From Coptis chinensis (lineage: Eukaryota; Streptophyta; Magnoliopsida; Ranunculales; Ranunculaceae), in NCBI GenBank assembly GCA_015680905.1, contig JADFTS010000040.1, positions 361,812 to 425,811 on the forward strand: a DNA stretch of 64,000 bases, written 5' to 3'. Positions within the stretch are counted from its first letter, which is position 1, and every line of letters starts with the position of its first letter. The notes under the pieces were generated by a model that saw only the letters and a program-made list of their open reading frames with translations, was not told the DNA's origin and searched no databases. Positions 24,701 through 35,059 of the stretch are shown here, piece after piece. The translations under genes and the position numbers were made by a program.

Positions 24701-25311
24701 TTATTCTGGTTGAAGCTGAATAAAGGAGCTTGCCTAGTGGTTGTGTAGATATATCTACACTGATCTTATTCCACATGGATATTTGACCTTGTACTTCCAA
24801 CTGGGTGTTTGACCTCCCAAGCTTTCACAAGCTTCTGTCAGGCTTTGCCAAAATCCTCTTTCTTCCATGCTGATTATTATACTAGGGAAATTTCAAAGTA
24901 GCCTGCACTAGTTTATAGTGCCCACAGACTCGTGCATTTCAGAAAATTAAATTTCTGCTACCCTTCTTCTCATTTGTCTTCGAAATATATTTAAACACAA
25001 CAATATTGTTTCATTTCTTTTCAAATGTTTTATGACTCGGGCACTTCTGCACTTTTTATTTTAATTGTTTACCTATAATAGGCAGAAGAGAATGGGCGTT
25101 ATTTTTTTGCTTTCATTTCACCCATTCCCCCAGGTAATTTATTGTGATTCTTGTTTCTTTTTTGCAGGGTTGGCAGCAGATTGTTTGTCTTCAATCAGTG
25201 AATAGAGTAATTCCAACACTGCAATGCCTTTTCTCAGGAGAGACACCTATACGGGGTGCGACTATATTGCGAAATGAGAGGGGGCTAAGGTCCTATAGGG
25301 CCACCGACTAG
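21724..25311 (+). CDS. ABC1/ADCK-type atypical kinase (plant ABC1K, ADCK2-like)
   Basis: ABC1/UbiB family protein kinase-like protein, probably mitochondrial or plastidial, as relatives act in quinone and lipid metabolism. Four exons join in frame (21724-22944, 23386-23625, 24522-24674, 25168-25311) to 585 residues. The acceptor TTTGCAG|A just before the ATG suggests a 5' UTR intron. The N-terminus is basic and Ser/Ala-rich, like an organelle signal. The family KxGQ box is intact (K180-W-G-Q183), as are the nucleotide-binding lysine K270 (VAVKIRHPGV) and QVDL. Other motifs are altered: the A-rich loop reads VGTGHLTQVHRA; the catalytic loop reads N413-T-D415-M-S-P-R-N420, where relatives have H-A-D-M-H-P-G-N; the metal-binding site reads LD436IG. 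It may be a divergent enzyme, a pseudokinase or an early pseudogene. A broken tandem copy lies just upstream. Confidence 0.85.
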
Positions 25312-28160
25312 GGCCTTTTCCAGTGAGGTAGCTTGACTAGCAATCGATGCCAGCCAGCCAACCGTTACATTCTTTAGGATGATTGGGTTGGACAGTGATG
25401 CTACTGCTATAATTTTTATTTCGTTGCTATAACCTGTAAAAGTTAACGTTAATTTTATATCTGTATGTATTCGTTACTGACCAAAGTCGCCTCAGTGATG
25501 TGTTTTTTTCTTACTCTCCTGATATCAGAACGAGATATGTAGTCCCATCTTTTTATTGATGGCTCCAATATAGCTTCTTCATTAGCAGCTCTTGTACAAA
25601 CTATCCATATCAGTTATGCAAACTTGGTTGGGGAGGGGTGGAGGGGTCTAAAATCTGTTGTACAAAATATGATGAGTTATCAAGAACCCCACGAATTCCA
25701 TCAGATACAGCAAGGAAATTTCACCTTAACTAAAAATCACAAGCTTAGCCATGTGAAGGCGAAGAAGAAGTAGGTGCTAGAAGCATTGCACGTTGTTGAT
25801 GATGGTTCTGATGAACTTGATTTAGCATAACACCACTACTGCTACTGCTACCACTTAAACTCATCTTAAGTGGTTGAAGATGACGACGAATCAGATTGCA
25901 TATAGACAAATTGATATGCTTCAAGTTCAAAGCCGAATTCCTCTTCATAGTTAGTCTGCTCTAAAAAGGTGGTGTGACTCTGTATATCAATTCCACTCAT
26001 ACCAGATTAGGCGTTTGATTTGGATGCCAATGTTGGAAACAACATTTAAAAGGGAGAGACATGAGGAACTGTGCAGCCAAGGATTTTTAGTCACGAGGAA
26101 TTAGGCATAAGAAGGTAAAGTATGCTTTCTGCATTAATCAATTTGTTTCCTGGGATAGTCGTTTTTTCCCTAATCTAATGATTTTCATCTGTTACTAATC
26201 TGAAGAAAAGTGGCTTTTTACTTTTGTATCTCAAGTAAATTAGCATTTGCAATTTACTGCAAATATATAATCACTTGACAATATTGCAGGTTCTTTGGAT
26301 AGTCTCCATGTGGTTTCGTTCTTGGAGTGTAGAATAATCTTCCAAGTATGTACATGTTGCTCCAAATCTTTTCCCTGAAGGACCTTGGATGGAGGTAACA
26401 ATTCTTTCTAATGTTAAGTTCGTAGATTTGTTATAGCGAGTTTGTAGTTGCTTCACTGACAGACGTCACGTACAGTTGATAATCACATGGCAATACTAGA
26501 TAGTGAGTGTGGTGGCATTAGATTACCGAACAACAACAAAAGTAATTGAAGTTGCTAAAGATCGAGGAACTATTTTTAAATGGAAAGGATGAAACCCCGT
26601 TAGTTCGTTTGCTTCATTCATGCTAGGAAAAAAAATCAGTATTGTATACATTGAGCAATGACACAATTTGAATAAGGTATGTATGAGACTATTAAGCCGT
26701 AACTTTGAATTTTTCGTCTAAATGACAAAATAAAAGAGACCACAATTGCGCACATTGTCTTTGGTGGTACTGTAATAGCATTTCTATCTAGTATCTACTA
26801 ACATGTTTTAACCATACGTGAGCACCAGGAAATTTCATAGATTTTAAGTACTTCTAAAATGAAATCCCTACTTAATTAATTTTGTAGTGTTATTATCTTA
26901 GAAGTAGCACTAGGTTCAACGTTTGCATGGTATTATGTCTTAGGATCATTTATCTGCATTTGCATTAGATTTTTAGTAGTCATTGTTGTTGCAGCTTAAG
27001 TCGGTGAGGCCATTATTACATTTGAAGTTATATAATTAATTGTTTCTTTTTTTTTTCATGACTTTACTATCTGTGTATTTTTTTTGTTGGTGCAATTGTT
27101 TACTTGAACTTTATGTTCTTGACGATGCAGATGGTGGGGATTTTGCACATAAATTTTTTAGTTTTGCATTGGCTATACTGCAGGTTTGATTTGCAATGTC
27201 AGAGGGCTGTTCTCTGTAAGTTTTTATTTTCCTGTCCATTTTGCGTGTATGAAATCTAGCTATGTTAGGTATAGCCACATTGGAACCTAAGTATAGTTCT
27301 AGACTAAACTAGAAATTTGGAGATCAGGTCTTAGACCTTTAAGCAAAAGTTTAGCTTTGGGATTATATTGCCTATATTCATTTGATAGTTTCTTCATTGA
27401 TGGAAGACTGTGTGGAATGCATAAACCTTGATTTCCATTTGTTGGAACACTATCGAATTAGGATTCTATTCCGCTAGCCCATTGAAATTATAGACCATTT
27501 ATTTCAATTAAAAACATCTTCTGACAGCTGAGAATTTTGTAAACAAAACCTAATGTGCAATTCAAAGGATTGAACAAAGACGAGTTTATTGAGTCACTTT
27601 TCCTCGACCTTTGGAAAACCTTCTTTGAGGTTTAAAAGTAATTAATTAATTAATAATTTACGCTAGACTGCTTATATCAATTTTTGTATAATCACTTTTG
27701 GTATCATTATTTTGCTTGGTTTAAATGGTGAAATGTTTGTTTAAAAATGAGTTTGAGGGGGGTATCGCCACTCTTCTTTCTATTTCTATTTACTTTTTTT
27801 CCCTATGGTATTGAAGTCGCCCAATACAATCTTTGTATGTATTCTAACTGTAAAGTCTTTGCAGCTTATTAGAAACACTTGATTTCTTTCTAATTCCTTA
27901 AATACACTTATATAGAGCAAGAATGGTATGCAATCTGTAGAAACAAAATGACTGACAACTATGATGAGAGCGAATTCACATGATATTGGGACCAGTCTTT
28001 ATGATATGATTTATAAATCTATAGGTGGTACTTTTGCAACAATCCATTAGATAAGTAGACACTAAAATTTGAGGTATATGCAGCAACCCCCGCTCCCTAA
28101 CTCGTATCCTTTTTCCCTACCTTTATTGAATTATTATATGTTGATCTCTTGATTATTGTG
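25312..28160. other. Intergenic; no gene recognised
   Basis: The first 280 bp are the 3' flank of ABC1K and recur at 29116-29393. After that I find no supported gene. A short Ser-rich frame on the minus strand (25745-25948) and an intron-like stretch near 27120-27220 have no recognisable product. Local features are AATT-rich runs near 27640 and T-rich tracts near 27045. Confidence 0.5.
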
Positions 28161-29115
28161 TTGCAGGTTGTCACATGTGTGTCAGAGGAAGGTGCAACTC
28201 AAGCAAATCAATCATAAGAGTCACTCAAAGCCATTGATAAAGCCACAAAATAATTGCAAGGGTGATGACAAGACTAAATTTGTAAAGAACTTATAGTTGA
28301 GCTCATTTTGCTATTTCATACGTGTTTGATTCCCAAATGTAAGGAGGCTTTCTTTGTTATGCTTTTGTTCTTATTTGGCATGTTGTGATTGTGCACAACT
28401 GGAATGGTTGTAGAAATTTATTGGACAAGTTCAAATTGATGTATGTACTCGGATATGCATTTAAGGAATACTGGCTGCCCGTTCTAAAAATATTTCCTAT
28501 AGTTGCTGGTAGAATTTTTTTTCCAATATCTTCTGTGTTCATTTTTGTAGCATTCAAGGTACAGGTTTAAAACCTTTACAAAAAAACGGGTTTTGTGGTT
28601 TGGGCATGCTAGTTTTCCAGGATCTCTATGCAAACAAGAAACAATAAAATTCTTGAACTCTCTAGATGCATTAACTGGTGCTTCAAGGTAGTGCAGGTAT
28701 ACAAATAGCAAACATTAAACTAGCCCAATAGCCCAATCACCTTGTCTACCAACAGCAAATGGAAATTTTCCAAAATAAAATTCCAATAAATTAACACCCA
28801 AACTCCATATATCACCAGTTGGCATTACCGAATTTAGTGAAGGTTAATGGAGAGAGAGAGAGATCACAAATTCACATTGCAAAAACTGAATTACATTATG
28901 TGTCATCCACTAATTGTACTCAAGCATTACAAAATCAGTAGACAATATCAAGTTATAGCTTTGGAATTATAAAAATGGAGAGTCAATGTCAATCTAATGT
29001 TTATGTCCCAACAGACACCATCTATTACGAAATTGAGATTCACATTAATGATTTGTATAGGGAAGATAGTCTTCAAGTGCTCCAATGCGACATGAGCAAC
29101 CACGTTCTCTGCATC
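28160..29115. repeat. Kinase-fragment block, copy 2
   Basis: This is the longest copy on its left side. It starts with an acceptor-like TTGTGTTGCAG and a 16-codon open stretch ending in TAA (VVTCVSEEGATQANQS). It then passes through the same landmarks as copy 1 to CGTTCTCTGCATC at 29115, where it joins the distal part of ABC1K exon 4. Copy 3 (30245-30960) has the same left end. Confidence 0.82.
28613..28823 (-). pseudogene. MAPKK (MKK4/MKK5-like) fragment 2
   Basis: The minus-strand frame again gives GDIWSLGV and the downstream C-lobe to CLHRDP, with a few substitutions and a small insertion compared with the copy at 10218-10430. The ends match those of the other two fragments. Only about 70 residues of a kinase of about 340 remain. 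Confidence 0.8.
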
Positions 29116-29393
29116 AAGGTCCTATAGGGCCACCGACTAGGGCCTTTTCCAGTGAGGTAGCTTGACTATCAATGGATGCCAGCCAGCCGTTACATTCTGT
29201 AGGAAGATTGGGTTGGACAGTGATGCTACTGCTATAATTTTTATTTCGTTGCTATAACTTGTAAAAGTTAACGTTAATTTTATATCTGTATGTATTCGTT
29301 ACTTACCAAAGTCGCCGCAGTGATGTTATTTTTCTTACTCTCCTGATATCAGAACTAGATATGTATTATGTAGTCCCATCTTTTTATTGATGG
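29116..29393 (+). pseudogene. Distal part of ABC1K exon 4 plus 3' flank, interrupted by an insertion
   Basis: AAGGTCCTATAGGGCCACCG and the following 280 bp match 25287-25565, the last codons and 3' flank of ABC1K. The match stops in TATTGATGG, where a 2-kb insertion begins, and resumes at 31409 with TATTGATGGCTCCAATATAG. Its left neighbour is the kinase block, so this is the right-hand partner of the ABC1K exon 4 break seen at 9990. Confidence 0.82.
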
Positions 29394-30244
29394 GGCGGCT
29401 CAAGATAATCGGGACTAAGCAAAGTTCGAATAGAGAATCTTCTATGATTAATATATACTAATAAAAATTATTACATTTTTTTTTTCTCACGACACCTTAT
29501 TGATTTGTTTATGTTATTTCATATGATCCCAACTTTTTATTTTTTTCTTTCTTGAATAGTCTTCACACAAACTTGAAACTTCGAGAGAGAGTAATAAAAC
29601 AAATATAGAAAGAAAAAAAGATTATAGGGAAAAACCATAGAACACAAAAAAAATAATATAGGCAAGATTGAATTGTTGGTGTTATACTTGATTATTTGTT
29701 ATGGGGTGATGAAGAACTTTAATTAGTTATGGAAGTGTGTTATTTTATGTTGGAGAAGGCGAGGGAACCGAAGGAGTTTAAGTGTTTAACGCTACTTTAA
29801 CAAATAAAAATTGTTACATTTTTTTTTCTCACAACATGTTATTGATTTGTTTACGTTATTTCATATGATCCAAACTTTTTCTTTTTTCTTTCTTAAATAG
29901 TCTTCGCACAATTTGAAACTTCAATAACTTTATTTAACAAATAACTGTAAATATAGAAAGAGAGAGAGAGAGAGAGAATACAGAATAATTCTACATCAAA
30001 TAAAACAAATATTGAAAGAGAGAGTGAGATTATAGAGAAAAACTATATAGAAGGCAAAAAAATGATATAGGTAAGATGAAATTGTTGGCGTTATACTTGA
30101 TTATTTGTTATGTGATGAAGAACTTTAATTAGTTATGGAGGTGTGTTATTTTTTGTTAGAGAAGACAAGGGAACTGAAAGAGTTTAAGTGTTTAGTGGGT
30201 TTTGGTTTTAATTTTTTTCTTTATCTCCTCACTAATAAAGCAAT

Positions 30245-30960
30245 ATTGTGTTGCAGGTTGTCACACGTGTGTCAGAGGAAGGTGCAACTCAAGCAAATCA
30301 ATCATAAGAGTCACTCAAAGCCATTGATAAAGCCAAAATAATTGCAAGGGTGATGACAAGACTAAATTTGTAAAGAACTTATAGTTGAGCTCATTTTGCT
30401 ATTTCATACGTGTTTGATTCCCAAATGTAAGGAGGCTTTCTTTGTTATGCTTTTGTTCTTATTTGGTATGTTGTGATTGTGCACAACTGGAATGGTTGTA
30501 GAAATTTATTGGACAAGTTCAAATTGATGTATGTACTCGGATATGCATTTAAGGAATACTGGCTGCCCGTTCTAAAAATATTTCCTATAGTTGTTGGAAG
30601 AAATTTTTTTCCAATATCTTCTGCATTCATTTTTGTAGCATTCAAGGTACGGGTTTAAAACCTTTAAAAAAAAACGGGTTTTGTGGTTTGGGCATGCTAG
30701 TTTTTCATGATCTCTATGCAAACAAGAAGCAATAAAATTCTTGAACTCTCTAGATGCATTAACTGGTGCTTCAAGGTAGTGCAAATATACAAATAGCACA
30801 CATTAAACTAGCCCAATCACTTTGTCTACCAACAGCAAATGGAAATTTTCCAAAATAAAATTCCAATAAACTAACACCCAAACTCCATATATCACCAGTT
30901 GGCATTACCGAATTTAGTGAAGGTTAATGGAGAGAGAGATATCACAAATTCACATTGCAA
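30245..30960. repeat. Kinase-fragment block, copy 3 (inside the hAT-like insertion)
   Basis: It runs from TTGTGTTGCAGGTTGTCAC to the GCAAAAACTGAATTACATTA landmark, matching copy 2 closely (28160-28900). It stops before the segment found on the right of copies 1 and 2. The element sequence interrupted at AATAAAGCAATA resumes in related form near 31300, which suggests that the block was acquired by the element. Confidence 0.8.
30703..30903 (-). pseudogene. MAPKK (MKK4/MKK5-like) fragment 3
   Basis: Third copy of the kinase C-lobe piece, minus strand, with the same ends as the other two. It retains [17 protein letters not shown] and the [17 protein letters not shown] stretch. Confidence 0.8.
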
Positions 30961-31417
30961 AAACTGAATTACATTATACATAAAATAAAACAAATATTGA
31001 AAGAGAGACTGAGATTATAAAGAAAAACCATATAGAAGGCAAAAAAATAATATAGGTAAGATGGAATTGTTGGCGTTATACTTGATTATTTGTTATGGGA
31101 TGAAAAACTTTAATTAGTTATGGAGGTGTGTTATTTTTTGTTAGAGAAGACGAGGGAACTGAAGGAGTTTAAGTGTTTAACACTACTTTAACGTGATTTT
31201 ATGGTTTCCAATTTGCTAATGTAAAAACGTTTATCTAACAGTTAAAAATAAATGAAAAACAATAGTGGGTTTTGGTTTTAATTTTTTTTCTTTATCTCCC
31301 CACTAATAAAGCAATAGTGGCAATGGTTGGATTATATTGTGTGTAGGGCTCTTGAGCTACGGGGCCCTAAGTGGAGGCCTATTTTGCTATATGGTTGAGC
31401 CGCCCTTGTATTGATGG

Positions 31418-32866
31418 CTCCAATATAGCTTCATCATTAGCAATTATGTTTGAAAATCAATGTGATATTCTGTGTGTCACGCTATTCGGTTATTAAATTA
31501 GATTTTTTGAACTTCTGTTAAACTTTTTAGACGTAGAGCTTCTGCTCCTAAAAGATTCCCCTCTGCAAGATGCCTAGATCCTTCTAAAGTCTAAACAGCC
31601 TAGATCTTTCTTTTGTAACTCTTATAGTGAATTTGTCGTTAATTATTTTATGAGAGGGTGGCTGTAAAAGTTTTGGTGGAGCGAAGAAAGTTTGTGAGTA
31701 CAAAGTTTACTAACTGATAGTTTACGGTTTTCTTATGGTGGGTTGGGTCAAATCAATGATGGAGATGAATATTATCTTTTATAAAATCTGCAAAAAAAAA
31801 GTTGTTGGTGGTTAATGTGTGGCAAGTCTAATAGCTAATACAAAGATCCTTCGTTGAAAACCAAAGACTATCAATTACTTGAGATCAATCAAGTAACAAT
31901 AACAATTACTTAAAATCGAGATTAATAAAAAAAAACGATAAAGTGAAATACCTTTAAAAATAGATTGTTATTCGTCGGATATACAGAGAAATTGATGTGG
32001 AAAGTTAATTCAATTTAAAAGACATTAGTAGAAAAGGAAACTGTAGGTGTTTGCAATTTCTTTCTAATTGAGAAATTGAGAAAGAGTAGAAAACTGCCGG
32101 TTGAATTAGAAAGATGTTATTAGGAGGGTATCTCTAAATATTTTATAGTTGTTTTATAAATTTTAAAATCATAAAGAAAGAAAAGCTAAATAATCAAAGA
32201 AATGAGATCTAAATTAGCCTACTCGATAGTGGGGAGGGGTTCCTCAAAACATCAGTGCAACTCGTTCATTTTAAATTTTGATATTAGAACTAAAAACAAT
32301 TTCATCATTATGCAGTTCTGCACATTATGATTCTTGCTCTCGACATGTTCTGAATTTATGGCTCAAGGTTACCTGACTCTAATTGTTAATAAATTGTTGA
32401 ATTGTTCATAATTTCTAAAATTCATTTATTACTTGGTAAATGACAATGTTCAATGTCAAATTGTCAAGTTCAAAGTTCAAACTACATCAAATATGTAGTT
32501 TTTTTTTTTTATTGCAAACTATATTTTTCTGGGATCTTTATAACAAACCACCTCAACATGCGTCCAACACAGAAGTGCAACATTGCAGGTCTGCAAAGTG
32601 CAAACACGTTACAAATCCTGATCACCACTCAAAAGTTACAAAACATATATTCCATCAAAACTCGATACACCTCATCTAATAATTATCCACCACTCCCATC
32701 ACTTAAAGTAACATATCTACACAACATCTGAACCACCAGATCACCATTTTCACTTCTCTCTTCTTCCTTTGAGTTTTAAGGACTTGGCTAAAAACCCCCA
32801 AACTTGGGCTTCTCTCATTTTAAATTTTTAGTCCAAAAATACAATCTTTTTTACTGTTTTTCAACA
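31418..32866. other. Intergenic; probable 5' region of the NRPD2-like locus
   Basis: No gene is supported. A stretch near 31720-31760 (TTTTCTTATGGTGGGTTGGG) and one near 32215-32245 recur at about 47870 and 47810, indicating a shared dispersed repeat. The C/T-rich stretch before 32866 could be the leader of the NRPD2-like pseudogene. Confidence 0.45.
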
Positions 32867-33122
32867 ATGAGTTCAAATAGTGTTGATGAAGATGATGTAA
32901 TGGGTACAAATGAGGATGAAGAAGATGTGAAAATGAGTGATAGTGTAGTGAAGAAGAAGGTGGGTTTTCAGACAATGATATAATGGAACTGGTTGACAAC
33001 ATTCTCTCATCTGAAAAGCTTCAACTGCAATGGAACTAGAAGATGAAGATGATGAAGAAGATGAAAGAGTTGAAGAAGTAGCATTTACTGAAGAGGGGAG
33101 GGGTTGAGTAAATTGTGTAGAG

Positions 33123-33298
33123 AATTGAGCAAAAGAATGAAGCTTCAGACAAAGAGCCAGCTCATCAAAGATAGTTCTAGAACATTCTGTTGTAACTAAC
33201 TAACTCACGGTCATTCTGTTGTAACTAACTAACTCATGTCAGCTATATAAAGGTGTAATCAAGATTGTTTTGAGTAATGAGAAAAATATATTCTAAGA
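33123..33298 (+). repeat. 5' LTR of the copia element
   Basis: It begins AATTGAGCAAAAGAATGAAG and ends TATATTCTAAGA. It differs from the 3' LTR by a single extra G (CTCACGGTCATT against CTCACGTCATT). A 36-bp subrepeat (ATTCTGTTGTAACTAACTAA) occurs twice inside, and TATATAA near 33245 may be its promoter element. The ends are not the usual TG..CA. Confidence 0.9.
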
Positions 33299-33311
33299 TG
33301 GTATCAGAGCC
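33299..33311 (+). other. Primer-binding site of the copia element
   Basis: TGGTATCAGAGCC directly follows the 5' LTR. This is the standard complement of the plant initiator methionine tRNA used to prime copia reverse transcription. Confidence 0.92.
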
Positions 33312-33499
33312 ATTACGCTCAGTGCGATTCGATCCACCATTAAAGCTAATTTGAAGCTTTGTCTCAAATTGATTTCTTCAGTCAATTTGAAGTAATCATT
33401 CAATCATTCGTCTTCATTTAGATTCATCGTCATCGAGATTCACATCCTCTTATAGTTTCTGTGTTTCTGTGTATCAATATCAAGAAATCATCAAGAAAA

Positions 33500-34997
33500 A
33501 TGGTTCGAACCAATCAAAATCAACAACCTTCTTCTTATACTGATGCGGTGCTTATTCAACAAACAATGGATCAAATAGCTCAACATGAACTTAATCGTCA
33601 ATCAAATGATCAAAGTGATCCGATTCAAGATCAACAAATTCCAGATCAGAGAAATCAATTTCTATATCAAGATCGTAGTCATTCAACAATCAGTGATCAA
33701 GGTTTGAATTCAATTAACTTCTCTATTCCAATGGCGCTTCCAAGTGTAATACATCATATTCTTTTTGAACATTACAAATCTAGTCACTCTAAAGCTTAAT
33801 AGGGAGAATTACTTGCTATGGAAAACAGTTATCATGCCAGTTTTCATCAGTTTCGATTTATTAGGACATATAGATGGTACAGATATTTGCCCTTCTCGTT
33901 TTATTATTGATGAATGTGGAAATCCCACAAACAAGATCAATCCTAATTTCACTACATGGCTCAAAAGAGATCAGATGTTAATGATCTGGATCAACGCTAC
34001 TCTGTAAAATGAAATACTTCCTTATGTTGTTGGTGTCACTTCATCAAGGCAATTGTGGTTACAACTGGAAAAGAGGCTATCTACTCTTTCAAGGTCTCAT
34101 ATTAATCAACTCAAGGCACAACTTCAATCTTTAAAGAAAGGGAATCTTACTATGGCGCAATATCTTCAGAAGCTTAAATTTCTTGCTGATAGCCTTGCTG
34201 CATCTGGTGAACAAGTTTCTGATGCTGATATGGTTTTTCATACACTAAGAGGTCTTCCAGAGGAGTATGCTGCTTTTGCTACTTCCATAAGGACTAAGTC
34301 GAACAATGATCCAGTACAAGTTGATGAATTACATAGTCTTATTATCAGTGAGGAACTTTCAATACAAGATCTTAGAGGCAATATTCAAGCTGATCCAGTG
34401 CAAGCTTTTAATCAAAATCAAAATCAATCAAATAGTTTTGGCAGAGGAAGAGGGTTCGATAATTACAGCAGCAACAGAGGAACTGGTCGAGGTTTTTATA
34501 GAGGCAATGCCAGAGGAAACTATAGAGGCAGAGGAAATAATTTCATTAATAGTAACAACACTGGCAGAGGAAATGGATTTAGCTACAACAACAATGCCAG
34601 CACCTCTAATGGTTACAATAATGTCTCACAAGGTCGCCCTCAATGTCAGATATGTACTAAATTTGGCCACTTGGCAATTGATTGTCACAATCGCATGAAC
34701 CACTCCTATGTAGGACGAATTCCACCTACTAAACTAGCTATGCTTGCCAATATCAATGATGCTATACCTCAGCCTCATGGTTCTCAATATCATGGTTCTG
34801 GTTCACAGTACGATGGTTCTACTTCACAATATGCTGGCTCTCCTTCTTACTACAATGGATCTAACAATTATCCCGGTCCTAGTTCATCAAAGGAATCCCC
34901 TACCGGTATCTTGTCTGAGGAGCTTCAAATCATCTCACGAATGATCTTTCCAATCTCCATACACTCGGACTACAAAGGAGTGACAAAGTCCTTGTAG
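33500..34997 (+). pseudogene. Copia gag region, broken frame
   Basis: The gag polyprotein starts at ATG 33500. It is spread over three frames, with a shift near 33790 and a TAA at about 34005 where a glutamine codon would fit. It contains the gag core (LWLQLEKRLSTLSRSHI and following) and a CCHC zinc knuckle, C-Q-I-C-x4-H-x4-C, near 34640-34680. It is followed by Gly/Arg- and Ser-rich linkers. Confidence 0.8.
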
Positions 34998-35059
34998 GAA
35001 ATGGCCAAGGTTTGTCCATTCTTCATAATCGCTCTCAAGGTTAAAAACCACATAATTCC

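Larger units (their letters stand above)
29394..31408. mobile_element. About 2.0-kb hAT-like non-autonomous insertion carrying a kinase fragment
   Basis: The uninterrupted sequence is known from 25540-25590, so the insertion limits can be read directly. The left end starts GGCGGCTCAAG and the right end, reverse-complemented, starts CAAGGGCGGCTCAA. These give short inverted ends of the GGGCGGCTCAA type seen in plant hAT elements. TATTGATGG flanks both sides; 8 of these bases fit a hAT target duplication. The inside contains three related AT/GA-rich segments (about 29440-29800, 29800-30130, 30960-31330) and, between the second and third, a copy of the kinase block. No transposase frame is visible. 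Confidence 0.7.

Noticed and set aside
25745-25948. Minus-strand Ser/His-rich 67-codon ORF behind ABC1K
   Set aside because: ATG-initiated, but no family recognised, low-complexity second half and no neighbouring exons.
33123-33298. LTR boundaries moved to a TG..CA pair
   Set aside because: The perfect TAGAG duplication, the adjacent primer site and the polypurine tract all fix the ends at AATTGAGC and CTAAGA.
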